From positions 3,348,001 to 3,412,000 of the forward strand of contig JASISA010000027.1 of the NCBI GenBank assembly GCA_031771865.1: a stretch of DNA of 64,000 nucleotides, read 5' to 3'. The notes below the pieces were generated by a model. That model was given only the letters and a program-made list of their open reading frames with translations. It was not told where the DNA came from and searched no databases. The position numbers were made by a program, and so were the translations under genes. This DNA is from Nothophaeocryptopus gaeumannii (Eukaryota; Ascomycota; Dothideomycetes; Mycosphaerellales; Mycosphaerellaceae). Shown in pieces: positions 42,912-53,600 of the stretch; the stretch's first letter is position 1; every line of letters begins with the position of its first letter.

Positions 42912-43895
42912 ATGGCGGACTCGGCGACAACGACTGGTGCAGAAGGCCCAGAGAGCGAGACACCAACGCAGCGACAAGCGCGCCTGCGACGCGAAAAGCG
43001 GCAGAAGAAGATGGCAGAGCAAGGCGAAGACCGACTCGCCAAGATCATGTCGCTGAACGGGGGTGTTGCGCCGCCGGACGAGGTGCTAGGAGGGCGTATG
43101 TACCAGCACCAGACCCCAGCTTCGTGTTCGTAACAGCCGACTGACCTACCATCAGCTGTCACGGCGCCGCAGAATGTGTCAGTAGACGATGATCCCGAGG
43201 AGATCGATATCAGCAGCGATGGCAGATTCACGCCTACGACCAACGCCAGAGCAGCTTCGAACCCCCAAGACAACCCACTGGCCGCCATGTTGCAAATGGA
43301 GCAGCAGCAGAAAGCGCAAGAGCAGGGACAAGATGATCCCATGGCTCGCATGATGCAGCAGATGATGAGTGCCATGGGCGGACAAGACCCGAACAATCCC
43401 TCAAGCGAAGGTGCAGATCTACCGCCCATGCTCCGGACGATGTTGGGTGGAGGAGCACAGATCTCCGCCGTCGAGACAACCACTGCGTCCTCCACCTACC
43501 TTTGGCGACTTGTCCACGCTATCTTTGCCTTCGGACTCGCCTTCTACATCTGCCTCACTTCAACGTTCAACGGCACGAAATTAGCTCGGAGCCAAAGTGT
43601 GTACACCGAAGAAGCAGGCTACGGATTGGGCCCAAGACTCTTCGTCATCTTCTCATCTGCAGAACTGTTGTTGCAGAGCATGCGGTATTTTGTGGAACGC
43701 GGCCAACTGCAAGGAGGAGGCATGTTGGCTACAGTTGCAAACAGCGGTTTCATACCCGAGCCATACGCGAATTACGTCCGGATAGCTGGGAGGTACATCA
43801 CCATCGCGCAGACCATATTCAAGGATGTCATGGTGATTGTGTTTGTGCTGGGTTGCATAGCATGGTGGAATGGTATGGCCGCTTCTGAAGTATAG
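42912..43895 (+). CDS. GET2: GET complex subunit GET2 (tail-anchored protein receptor)
   Basis: Two exons: 42912-43095 and 43156-43895; 307 residues. The cytosolic N-terminus has the basic Get3-binding helix (RQARLRREKRQKKMAEQGED, then RLAKIMSLNG), as in yeast Get2 and animal CAML. An acidic/Gln/Met-rich linker follows (PEEIDISSDGRF; PMARMMQQMMSAMGGQDPN). Three transmembrane segments lie in the C-terminal half: LVHAIFAFGLAFYICLT, LFVIFSSAELLLQ, and DVMVIVFVLGCIAWW. With Get1 it docks Get3 carrying tail-anchored proteins at the endoplasmic reticulum. Length and layout match fungal Get2. Confidence 0.88.
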
Positions 43896-44035
43896 CTTCT
43901 CGCTAGTTCACGAATGCATCGAATGAATCGCGCATCCTCAGCGTTCTGGCTGCATCAGGCATCTGTTCAGAGCCCCACGCCATGCGTAAAACGGCATACC
44001 CAAGGGTCTGCACATTAGGCCATATCATCTCTTGC

Positions 44036-44664
44036 CTAAGCATCTTGAGTTGCGAGATCCCCCCTCGCTTGCTCCAACAGCTCCTTCTCTCTCTTAGCTC
44101 TTGCTCTGACCTCTAATGACAACGCGCTGTCCCTCGCGCTCCTCTTCCGTTGTTCTTCTAGCTTCGCCATTTCCTCTCGGTCCTCCGCGGTTGGTTCAAT
44201 CGGGTATGCCTTGGTCAGCCGTACCAGGGCGTCCAAGATCTCGGAACTAGAATAATTCTTCATGTTGACTGTCTCTACTCTTTCGTTCAGGGCTTGTGAT
44301 TGCGTGTCTGAAGATGTGCTCGCTGATCGTTCAGCGTCGTTCTCGGAAGCGAAGTATATTGACATGACTGCTGGATCTGACTGGTCTGCGGTGCGGTCGA
44401 CAGTCATAGGTACAGTTGGATTGTGGTATTTGAGTCGGACCATTTCGTGTCGCCAGAACTTCCTGATCGAGCCATCAGCACAATGGCGTTTGAGGGAGCC
44501 ACCAACACGCAATACCGCGATCCCATGTGCCCTTCATTCATTCGAGGCGCGAAGCGCAAGTGTATCCGCTTCACTTCTTTAGGTAGGGCCAAAGCACCTG
44601 AGCCCAGACGGATCGCCAGTAGACGTGTTTGGACGTTGCGCATCCGCTGCAGGAGAGAGACCAT
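44036..44664 (-). CDS. MRP49: Mitochondrial large-subunit ribosomal protein mL61 (MRP49)
   Basis: Two exons: 44664-44516 and 44462-44036; 191 residues. The L51/S25/CI-B8 thioredoxin-like domain occupies about the first 120 residues: LLAIRLGSGALALPKEVKRI, HLRFAPRMNEGHMGSRKFWR, VRLKYHNPTVPMTVDR, then MSIYFA. The C-terminal third is a charged helix (KLEEQRKRSARDSALSLEVR). Orthologues are the fungal 54S component MRP49. The splice joins Arg50 across the junction in frame. It is head-to-head with the bL28m gene, with 307 nt between start codons. Confidence 0.87.
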
Positions 44665-44971
44665 AGTGGACGTCGAAGATGGAGGTGAAAGTGGTCAGTA
44701 TAGATACATCATGCTAAGTTCATGTAACTGGTATAACTTAGTTCCACTCTCCACTCACCTGCCGATGCCGATCTGGAATGCCTGAGGACCACTCCCGCGG
44801 AGAGCACATGTATGAGAGGGCCCCTTCGACCACCGCCGAGCAATCGTCTACCAAAGTTCGAGTCGCACCACTACTACTACCGCTACTGTCGGGGTTACCC
44901 TCGGCCATCAATATAATCTCAGATCACCTTTGAGGACCAGGGAATTGCCCCTTCTCATATTCGGGTCGGCC
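44665..44971. promoter_or_regulatory. Bidirectional promoter between two mitoribosomal protein genes
   Basis: 307 nt between divergent ATGs of mL61 and bL28m, two proteins of the same ribosomal subunit. A compact shared promoter is implied by spacing; no site recognised. Confidence 0.6.
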
Positions 44972-46021
44972 ATGGCCGCCGTGCTCTTCCGCCGCTCCCA
45001 CGCCGCCGTCTGCACCGGCTCGCGCGCATTCTCCGCCTCGCCGCTGCGCTCCGTCAGCTTGCAGTGGGACAAGAACGATCCGGAGGCGTTGGCCGATGTG
45101 CTTCCTCCCTACCCTTACGGTCCGACACGATGGTTCAAACAGTCTGCCAAGGGATTATACGGCGGACAGGTCCTGCAGTTCGGCAACAATGTGAGCGACA
45201 AATTCGAGACGAAGTCGAGGCGCAGGTGGTATCCCAATGTCTTCACCCGTCGACTGTTCAGTAAAGCATTGAACCGCTTTGTGCAAGTGCGTGTCAGCAC
45301 ACGCGTCCTACGCACCATCGACAAGCTCGGCGGACTTGACGAGTATCTACTGGGCGAGAAGGAGGCGCGCATAAGGCAGCTTGGAGAGTCTGGCTGGTGG
45401 CTGAGATGGGCAATCATGCAAACTCCCAACATCAAGGAGAGATTCGCGAGCGAGAGGACACAGCTTGGACTCCCCGCCGATTCTGCCGCCATAGACGCCG
45501 TGCAAGGAGCGACAAGTGTACCGCTGCCACAAGAAGACGCCGTCGATGGAGAAACAGAGACAGTGGCCGTGGCCCTGGATGCCGCTTTTCAGATCGAGCA
45601 CGATCCAAATTTACCGCCCATCAAGTTCCGGGTAGGCCCGCGGAAACACATCATGCTCACATCCAATGGCTGGGTCCGCACCCGACCTGCTGCAGACAGA
45701 CAGGAGAAGCTCGCGAAAGAGAAGATGAAGCAATCCACGATATTCTCCTCCTATGTCGACATCAGAGCAGATAAGTTCAGGCGCAAGCTGGAAGCACAGC
45801 AGCAAGAAGCTGCCAGAAGTGGTGGCGTAATAATGTCCGAGGAGGAAAAGTCTCATCTGATCCGGGCTGCAAGGAAGCAATTGAACGCTGACCTACGAGC
45901 ACGCCTCGACAAAATTTATGAACGCAACGAGAAGGAGAGAAAGGCGGCCTTGCAACGCCGGCGTGCTGCGAAGAGGATTAGTAAAGCAATTGCTGAGGAG
46001 AGCGTCGAGGATGCCTCATGA
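44972..46021 (+). CDS. MRPL24: Mitochondrial large-subunit ribosomal protein bL28m (MRPL24)
   Basis: Single exon; 349 residues from the ATG at 44972 (the longer frame starts at TTG). A presequence rich in Arg/Ser/Ala (FRRSHAAVCTGSRAFSASPL) is followed by PPYPYGPTRWFKQSAKGLYG and the L28 domain: GGQVLQFGNNVSDKFETKSR, RRWYPNVFTRRLFSKALNRF, QVRVSTRVLRTIDKLGGLDE and YLLGEK. The C-terminal half is a charged extension ending in a long helix (DKIYERNEKERKAALQRRRA), as in fungal 54S L24. Acts in the mitochondrial matrix ribosome. Confidence 0.92.
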   Translation: MAAVLFRRSHAAVCTGSRAFSASPLRSVSLQWDKNDPEALADVLPPYPYGPTRWFKQSAKGLYGGQVLQFGNNVSDKFETKSRRRWYPNVFTRRLFSKALNRFVQVRVSTRVLRTIDKLGGLDEYLLGEKEARIRQLGESGWWLRWAIMQTPNIKERFASERTQLGLPADSAAIDAVQGATSVPLPQEDAVDGETETVAVALDAAFQIEHDPNLPPIKFRVGPRKHIMLTSNGWVRTRPAADRQEKLAKEKMKQSTIFSSYVDIRADKFRRKLEAQQQEAARSGGVIMSEEEKSHLIRAARKQLNADLRARLDKIYERNEKERKAALQRRRAAKRISKAIAEESVEDAS

Positions 46022-46686
46022 GCACTAGAACCTTTCTCTGATGCTCGCGCACAGTGCGCAATGGCTCTTAAATCAACTGTGCGGCCTTCACAAGGGAAAG
46101 CTTAGTTTCAATGTGCAAGAGATGCCGCAATGGAAACTACTGTAAAACATCTAGTGGCAGGTCAGTCTGGAATGGTCTCGCAGCGGATCGCACACGCTCT
46201 GGCCTTTGGTAGCCTCCGACAACGTCGACGATGTCGGCCGGGATTGCATTGCGAAGGCGAGGCGCGAAGTCTTGGGCTGTATGTCGCGCTTGGAAGGGCA
46301 TGGGTTCGATAACCTCAAGATACATGTGCTGCGGGCCCAATGAAGGCGCTTCCTCCAAACACTCTTCGCGTCAAGATGTACTGGCGGCGTAGAACGAAGT
46401 TGGGAGCATGTAACTTCGTCCGGGACGTGTTGGGAGCGCACGTGGCGTGCCTTGCTCAGGTGAGAAGGTGCGTGTCTCTTGGGTGGGCAAGTGCCTTCCT
46501 CTCAGGCGAGCAGGTGCGTATACGCGTGCCTTCCTCCGCTGCAAGACCAACAGCTCAGGACCATCTTCACACCTCAACTCTCAGCTCTACATACACACCA
46601 ACCTACACCTTCACGTCGTCGTTCACGTCTACACAGCTTCATACAAGTGTTACAACATAGCGCTGTTCTTGAAGAATAGTACGAAG
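46022..46686. other. Intergenic spacer, 0.67 kb
   Basis: Downstream of bL28m. Contains repeated GTGCGT..TGCCTTCCT-like snippets around 46440-46540 but no clear gene or RNA. Likely promoter of the next frame. Confidence 0.4.
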
Positions 46687-47277
46687 ATGATGCAAGCTGC
46701 GGTCAAGTCCGATGCCAACCGCAGGTGGCGAGACGAGCTGGCTACGACTACAGCCAGCTCCTGGCAGAAGCAACTGATGCCGTTCATTCCTCTACCAGTC
46801 CAGAACGTATTCGGTGCAGACTCCCAACCGACCCCAAACGAGCTCAAGACACTCCCGTTCAACCCGAAGTATCCCGGCGCCTATGGCATACTCCTTATTC
46901 CGAAGGCCGATACGACTGGCCTCGTCCCCCTGTTCTATCCCGGATCATCTCCCCTCCGCCCCCAAGGCAGCCGCATTCGAGAACACGAAGAAATCCCAAA
47001 TCATACCGACAACTTACGCAACGTGCTTTACCAGCAATGGCACGGTACCGACGACTATGAAGTACATATCTTCACATACGCTGCGATCCCAATCGACGAC
47101 AGAATGTCCGCTGCTACCAAACGCACTCGTCGACTTCTTGCTAGAGTTGCTGAGACTCAGCTTTCATTTTGGACGTTGGGCATCTCCAGCACCCATAGAC
47201 TTGCCAAAAAGTTTCGAGCACAGGCCGAAGCAGCCTTCTCGAGCGTGTATGGCGAAGCGGCTCTTAAGTCGGTCTAG
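46687..47277 (+). CDS. Hypothetical protein with GIY-YIG-like N-terminal pattern
   Basis: 196 residues from the ATG at 46687 to TAG at 47275. A block starting near residue 68 reads PGAYGILLIPKAD, then FYPGSSPLRPQGSRIREHEE. The order YG-I, Y-x-G-S-S, R and H resembles a GIY-YIG nuclease half-site (normally GIY, Y[IV]G, R, H), though the first motif is changed. It continues EVHIFTYAAIPIDDR and LLARVAETQLSFWTLGI, like the helix region of fungal GIY-YIG-type proteins. The frame continues in phase beyond the TAG for another 180 codons (next entry). Assignment is by eye and weak; it may be a lineage-specific gene of unknown role. Confidence 0.45.
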   Translation: MMQAAVKSDANRRWRDELATTTASSWQKQLMPFIPLPVQNVFGADSQPTPNELKTLPFNPKYPGAYGILLIPKADTTGLVPLFYPGSSPLRPQGSRIREHEEIPNHTDNLRNVLYQQWHGTDDYEVHIFTYAAIPIDDRMSAATKRTRRLLARVAETQLSFWTLGISSTHRLAKKFRAQAEAAFSSVYGEAALKSV

Positions 47278-47820
47278 TGGACTGGCTTAGCCTCGCATTC
47301 TCCATTCAAGGAGACTCTTAGAGTCGACCAGTACGGAGTGCTATACAAAGCTCGCCATGCAGAGCTTTTACAAGCAGCCGCTGAGGCGGTAGGAGAGAAG
47401 GACAAGATTCCTCAATCGTTGATGGACTGGGTCAATCGAAGGGCTAAGCTTTCAAATTCGCAAGCCATTACGGAGGACCGTGCCTATCGTTGGCAGACGG
47501 AGAAGGCGGATCCAGCGAAGCATGCTGAGTTGAAGGCGGATCAGAAGCGGAAGAGGGAGAGTCGGACTGATGAAGAGCAGAAGGAATACGTGGAAGATCA
47601 GAGACAACGTCACCACGATCGAAACAAAGCAATGACTGATGTAGAGAACAATTTGGAACGGTTGGACGTTAACGGACGGGTGCGGATGCATTGCGTGAAT
47701 CGAGCTATGAAGGCTGGTGTGATTACACAAGCGATGGCCGATAGAGCCTATGCGAAGGGTGGATACAGCAGGGGCTGCGGTTTTCCATTGAAGTGGAAGG
47801 AGAAGGCTGGCCTCACGTGA
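47278..47820 (+). pseudogene. In-frame continuation of the GIY-YIG-like frame after a TAG stop
   Basis: Directly after the TAG at 47275-47277 the same frame is open to 47820 with no ATG near its start. It codes a charged, mostly helical segment (AELLQAAAEAVGEKDKIPQS; DEEQKEYVEDQRQRHHDRNK) and a compact end (NRAMKAGVITQAMADRAYAK, then CGFPLKWKEKAGL). The two parts look like one ancestral protein of about 377 residues broken by a single nonsense codon. I could not find a standard intron that removes the TAG and keeps frame; a 39-nt one with a GTCTAG donor is possible but poor. Confidence 0.45.
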
Positions 47821-48142
47821 GTAGTGCATCAGACGTTTCAATCCCATGTTGTTGAGTAAGCTCTTCACCCATCCAACCTTCACCTTTGCTGTTCTTCCTT
47901 CGCCCTTCTTCGCGCGCCGTGTGCTCAACCTCCCTTTACGCTCCCTCGCTTCGAGCCATGTCTCCTCGATCTCCAAGCCTTCTAGCTAGATCAAGAATCA
48001 TTCGGAGTGCACCAGACGTTTAAATTTCATGTTGATGAGTGAGATGTGTTCCACTGTCGGGCACTGCGAGCTAGGGCTTGGCGCGGCCCCCACCTGCAGT
48101 TTGACCACCCGCACTTCTCCGCCTAGATTAGTGACAGATACC

Positions 48143-48362
48143 TCGCTCTCCTCAACGTTGGACACCGAAAACATATTGAACGCCATTCCACGAGCATGAA
48201 ATGCGGTATGGCGAACGAGAACCCAAGGAAATCTTGTGGCGCTCTGGACACTTTGGCCAGCCGCACTGCCCCATCCAGGCAACAGACTCGCTCTCCTCAG
48301 AATCGGACGTCGAGAACATACTGAACGCCATTTCAAGAGCATGGACTACGAAGTGGCTGACG
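48143..48362. repeat. Two diverged direct copies of about 75 bp, 146 bp apart
   Basis: TCGCTCTCCTCA at 48143 and at 48289 begin two alignable stretches that share GAGAACATACTGAACGCCAT-like sequence and end GGCGAACGAG / GGCTGACGAG. About three quarters of positions agree by eye. On the minus strand both code a similar MAF[NS]MFS..S..EESE peptide. Confidence 0.75.
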
Positions 48363-48564
48363 AGAATCGTTGTCACCTCTCCTAAGATGACGCATTGGGA
48401 GTGCACACGTGTGCCTTCGGCCTTCTCCATCTGGAGGCCAGCAGCTCCAAACCATTCCCATCTTCATTGGTCTCTCCAACCATTTCATATCAGAATGGAG
48501 TCAACAGAAGTGCGAAGCTATAGGACTCACCGCCGATTACGAAGGAACACAGCGAAGCGTCAGC

Positions 48565-49060
48565 CGGGAGAGGAGTAGTCGTTGCCCCTCGACGATCAAA
48601 AACAGCGTCACTTCAAGTGGTTTTACCGTCCGCCACCCGCTTTCTCACTGCTTGTTACGCGTTCCACGCAACTATACTCACAGACAGTCGGTCGAAAATG
48701 CTTTGATCACGGGAAAGCACTCCCAATATTCCGTCGACGCTCGGCTTTCTCACCGTTCAGTCTGCTTTCTGGGCCACTATCATCGCAGACGGTCGCTGGA
48801 TCCATACTTTGATCTCAAGAGAGCGCTTCCAATGCATGAATGGTGTCTGTCTACGTTCTCAGGATCTGGTCCACCTCCTAGGCTACTATACTCGCAGACC
48901 ATAGGAGGAAGGTGGGCGCGATGTGAGAGAGCACTTCCGAGAGTCCGCTGTAGACAGTCCGCTCTCTCAACGTTGAGCCGGCATTCTACGCTGCTATCTT
49001 CGCAGACCAACGCAGCGGCAAAGATGATTTTTTGGAGAACACTCTCGGCAGCTCACTGGC
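48565..49060. repeat. Diverged tandem repeat, about 105-109 bp unit, four to five copies
   Basis: Copies begin with CTATACTCGCAGAC-like sequence at 48672, 48777, 48886 and 48994, with a weaker fifth before 48672. Each carries an internal GA-GAGAGCACTTCC-type core and ends in CGCTCTCTCAACGTT-like sequence. The latter resembles the start of the 48143/48289 copies, so both arrays may derive from one family. The unit length is not a multiple of three, so no single frame persists. Confidence 0.7.
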
Positions 49061-50654
49061 CAGGTCAGCCGGCAAGGTTAACTAATTGGAGATACGGTTC
49101 GCTGTGGAGGTTTTGAAACAGGCAAAACGAATCCAGACAGCCGACTTCGACAGCCAGATCTTGAGGACTCACCGCCAGAAGTCTGGAAGTCTAAAGTCTG
49201 CTCCTCTTCCTCTGTCTGAGGTTCACGCATGCGGTCCTTTCGCGCTCGACCTCGTCCATCTACACCCTCTTCTCTTCAAACGCTTAGCGTGCTTGAATGC
49301 ATCATCGTTTTCTCTCTTCTTCCTACATGTACCCTAATACTCTCTTCTTCCTATCCTACCCTCTTTACGACAGCCGCTGTCATCACATCTCTCATGCCAA
49401 GCATCAAATCGCAAGCCTTTGTAGTATGTCCGGCCCACTCTGCCCACTCAACTGTTTGAAGTGAGATATCTCATACGACGACCGTTATGATCTAAGCGAA
49501 GTGTTCCTCCCAAAAGTTTTCGGAATTCGACTACAGCGAAGAAGATCAATAACGACAATGCTAGCTAAACAGTTGCGCAGTAAATACTTGGTAATTCGAG
49601 ATAGCAGCCGAGTCGCCTTCTCTAGGCTACATTTCTACTATGAGAGCAGAAGGAAGGGAGAGAGTACAATGTGTGATGGTTGCATTTGGCACGCGAGCAT
49701 AGCATACGTGAACATGAGATCCAAAGAAGCATGCAGGGAAGGCAGTTTTATGGGCAACGAGAGGTTGGCTGACAGTGCGAACGAGATGCAAAAGAACACG
49801 CATTGAGAATTCGACGACCCTAGAAGATTGGACACTGGCTTTGGTGGCCGACGGGAAATCCTCTATGAACTGATTAGAACAAGACAGTGCACGAACAAGG
49901 ACTTCTCTTGCTCAAATGCTCACAACTATGCGTGCAAACTCGACTCCAAAGGCTTGTAGCCGCAACATATCATCGAAAGCATGTGCAGTACTCTTCATTG
50001 GCGATGGGCGAATTGACGGGCCGGGTCCTTCACAACACAACAGACTCAACGAGGTGACCATCAAACAAGATTGACTATGCTATGACGGTGTCCTGCCGTG
50101 AGGCAATTTGTTCTACACTGTTTAAGCCACTCATAGTACGCAAGTCTGCGCGCTCTGTCTAGCATGCTCGGCCGTTGCGCTGTGCGGTCACTTCCCAATG
50201 CTGCTATCGCACTGGCGACAGAGCTTTACATAGTACTCTCCACACATCGTCGGCAGCAACCTTTTTCCCCAAACCAAAAAAAAGATACCGTGAAATCAAG
50301 GATAATGTTGTTGATCGTCTCTCGTCAGTCATGACTTTTTACAAGTGAACCGGAACTAAGTTCTTCGAGCTCTGTTTTGACAACTCGCGCCTTCCTGGAT
50401 AGGCCTTTGTCGGGGTTTGGCTAGAGATTGGCTGGAGAGGCGCACTACATCCGCGAGTGAAGGTGACGCACACTCTCGTGCTGCTGATCGACCTCTGCGG
50501 CCAGAGTCGCCGTCGGTAGGGTGAGCGGCATGATGGATTGCGGAGAAGCGACCGCCAGCTGTCTGTTCTCGCGACCCTTGCCCCAGGGGTGGTCTTATCG
50601 ATCCTCGGTCACGGGGATGCGACGCGCTGTGTACATAGCGTTGATTCGGCAGGA

Positions 50655-53600
50655 TCATCGCTTGAAGAACTCTTTGAATTTGGTCGAAGCACCCCCAGCA
50701 GAGCTCGCAGGTGGCTCGAGCTGGACACTTTGCTCGTAAAGATCCTATAAATCGTGTCAGACAATGGCATTGAATTACGTCTTGCATCCAACTTACATCC
50801 TCGTCCTTGACAAGCTTGACGTCAAGGACGAGCTCCTTGATCTGCTCGATGCCGTTGAGCCCGACGAGGTTCTTGTACGGGATCCCTTGTGCTCGTTGCA
50901 GGCTGACGATCACATCGCCCATGATCTCGAATTTCTTCCAATTGATTCTGCAATCGGCTTCGTTACCAACAAAGGTCTTGTTCCCTTCCTCAGCTGTTGC
51001 AAGATCGCGTCGGTGTAGAGGAAGATACGGAATGCGCTCACTTGAGCTGTTCTCCCAAGCAAGCCGATACGCAAAGTGAGATCGCGATGGTGCCATCAGA
51101 ATTTCCAACTTCAGCCAGTCCTTGCCAGCGGCTGGTGGTAACAGCTCGCGCGTGGCTGTCAACCGGTGCACAGAAGTCGACTTCACGCCGGCAATGATAG
51201 CTCCAAGCGCGTTGTAATTGTTGAGTTCCCGAAGCTTGCGAGCAATGCGCATGAATTTCTCCAACATCAATGCTCGGTGTTTTGGTTTGTCGCGGAGGAG
51301 TATGTAGTTGGCGACCCAGCAGGCCAAGTGATTGAAATGGTCTATAATTCGATTGACGTGCGCAAGATTCTTGCAGGACGTCTTCTGGTCCTTGTTCAGC
51401 GACACGTGTCGGACGAGATCTCTGGGCCTAATTGAAGAGAACATGATCCAGTCAATTCTGGTGAGTTCCTTTGCGATAAGCTCGTCCGGCTGATCCATCA
51501 GTATTCGCCATTGGATCTTTGTGATGGGGTTTCGTGGTACTGGTTGCAATTGTTGCGCATATTTCTGTGCCTGTTCGACGTATACGAGCATTTGATTTGC
51601 AATCTTCGGCGTAGATTCTAACCCGGGCTCCTCTGCTATCGTGGACCCGCTGAGCTGCGTGTCAAATGTGAACATCGGGTCATCAAGCAATGTACTCGCA
51701 ATGGAGGACAGTGAGCCCCGTGCAAAGTCGCCCGAGGCTTCACGATCCCGGTCACTGAACGCCCATTCGGTATCGTCATCAGCTTGGACTGCTTCAAGAG
51801 CGATGTTGATCTCTCTGGCACCTGCGGCAAATATTCGGCTGTCTGAGAGTTTCGATGCGAAAGTCTGAAGTCGACGCTTCGTTCGGCGGAAAGCAAAATC
51901 TCCAGGATATGAGCTCACCCACTTCTCTACAACGGCCAAATATCTGAGTTGCGTGGTCGATTTCATCATCATCGGGACACCATTCTGTTCGAGCATATCA
52001 AAACGCTGAACAATGGCTTCGAGTAGTTTGCTGGGAGCTGCGAACTTGCGATAGAGCGCAAGAAAGATTGCGGCAAATTTTAGATCCGCCTTCGATGTTG
52101 GCTGGTCCAGGAGTCGATCGACAAGCTCGTCGAACGAAGCACCATTCTCCGCCAGCGTTGAAGAGGGGGATGATCCAGTCATGACTTGCGGAGTTCCGGC
52201 GCTGACTGAAGATCTCGAAGATGGCACGGAGGCTTCGCTGGCAGAATCTTCGAGTAGGAAAGAGCTATTTGCTTGGTCGTTCTCTCGCGGGACTTGGAGT
52301 CGGTCTCCGGATGCGTATCCAGGAAGACTTGAGTCGACACGAGCGTGTCTCTGCTGGTCTCTGAAGACGGTGTGCTCAGAGCTAGCTCTCGCGTGGCCGA
52401 GCTGAGTCCGTCGGAGGGGTGAGACAGCACGCACTGCTGTAGATTGGGCTCTGCGGCGGCTGGCTGAAGAGCTGCGCACACGATCTTCTGGCGACGAGAG
52501 TCAGCTATAAGCGAAACAATATTCGAATGCTGAAGCTGATACCTGAAGCTGAGTGTACAATAGTATTTAGAAGAGTGAATATGCCACGCTTATGGCCGTC
52601 CGAGCTCAACCTCGAGATCTGGAGCGTGGTCAAATTTTGGATTGCCTCTTTGGCTCTGAGTTCGATAAAAGATGGGTCGACTTCACTACAGAGCAACGGG
52701 TGGAAGGTCAGCGTGTGTCTCAGGCATTGGATGCTCTCCAGCCTTTGGATCCTTACCGCTCTTCTGGCGGCGTATCGCACTTGTTCGAGATGAGGATAGT
52801 CGGTAGTGATGATTTGGTGATCGCATCTGTTGATCCGGCGCCATCAGTATTTCGGCTCCGGCAAACGCTTGACTGCAGACGCTCGCAAGCACTCACTCAG
52901 CATGCCAGGCAACGCTTTGAAGCTGGTCTTGTCTTTCACGTCGTATACCACGATTGCGCCGTCGATCCTAGGCATCATCTTATGCTCAATGGTGTCTGGC
53001 CACTTGACCGTGTCGTCATCGTTGATTTTGATATCTTCCAAAGGCAGCTCAAGAAGGCTCACGAGGTACAAGCGGTCGCCGAGGGGGATTCTGCGGTTGG
53101 TGGCTTGCGAGCGAGGGAGGTCGGACAGCTCGAGAGCTTTTTGAACGAATGTGCTTTTGCCTACCCTTTCGCGACCAGTCACAGCAATATTGATGGCCGG
53201 CAGCGGTTCCGTGAGCTGTTGTAACGAGTTGCTTTATTAGCTGCTATTCCTGTCACGCGACTTGTAGACGCAATGCCTCCCAACAGCGTCTGCGGGTGCA
53301 CGAGTCCTCGGCACGCGCACCGTACCGTACATGGAGGAGAGGACACATCACGCATACGGTGCGTAATGTAGGTACTGTAGAGCAAGCAGGGCGGGTGCGT
53401 ACCTCTAGGTTGCGGAGGGGGGTGCGAGCCACGCGCTTCACGCCAGCGACCTCCTCGTCGTCGTCGTCTTCTCCTCCATCGTGTGCGCCAGCAAAGGTCG
53501 CGCTGTTGTGAGGCTCAGCAGTAGCGGAAGCAGCAGGACCAGCGGCGGCGAGTAGACGCCCGTCGTGCGGTTCATCGCGTCCAGAGGGCCCCGGTTGCTG

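Larger units (their letters stand above)
47821..50654. other. Gene-poor 2.8-kb region with decayed tandem repeats
   Basis: No supported gene. A plus-strand frame of 235 codons (48409-49116) runs through the repeats. Repeats occupy about 48143-49060 (next two entries). 49060-50654 shows only short frames and the presumed RasGEF 3' region. I see no transposase, reverse transcriptase or terminal repeats. Confidence 0.6.

Noticed and set aside
46290..46320. GGTTCGATAACC resembling a tRNA B box
   Set aside because: No matching A box or foldable acceptor stem at a proper distance could be found by eye.
48409..49116. 235-codon plus-strand frame through the tandem repeats
   Set aside because: The repeat unit is not a multiple of three, so copies are read in different frames; no consistent protein repeat results.
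50356..50796. C-terminal extension of the RasGEF reading frame to 50356
   Set aside because: It reads through a standard 52-nt intron. Splicing gives DLYEQSVQLEPP, a typical RasGEF end, and a stop at 50655.
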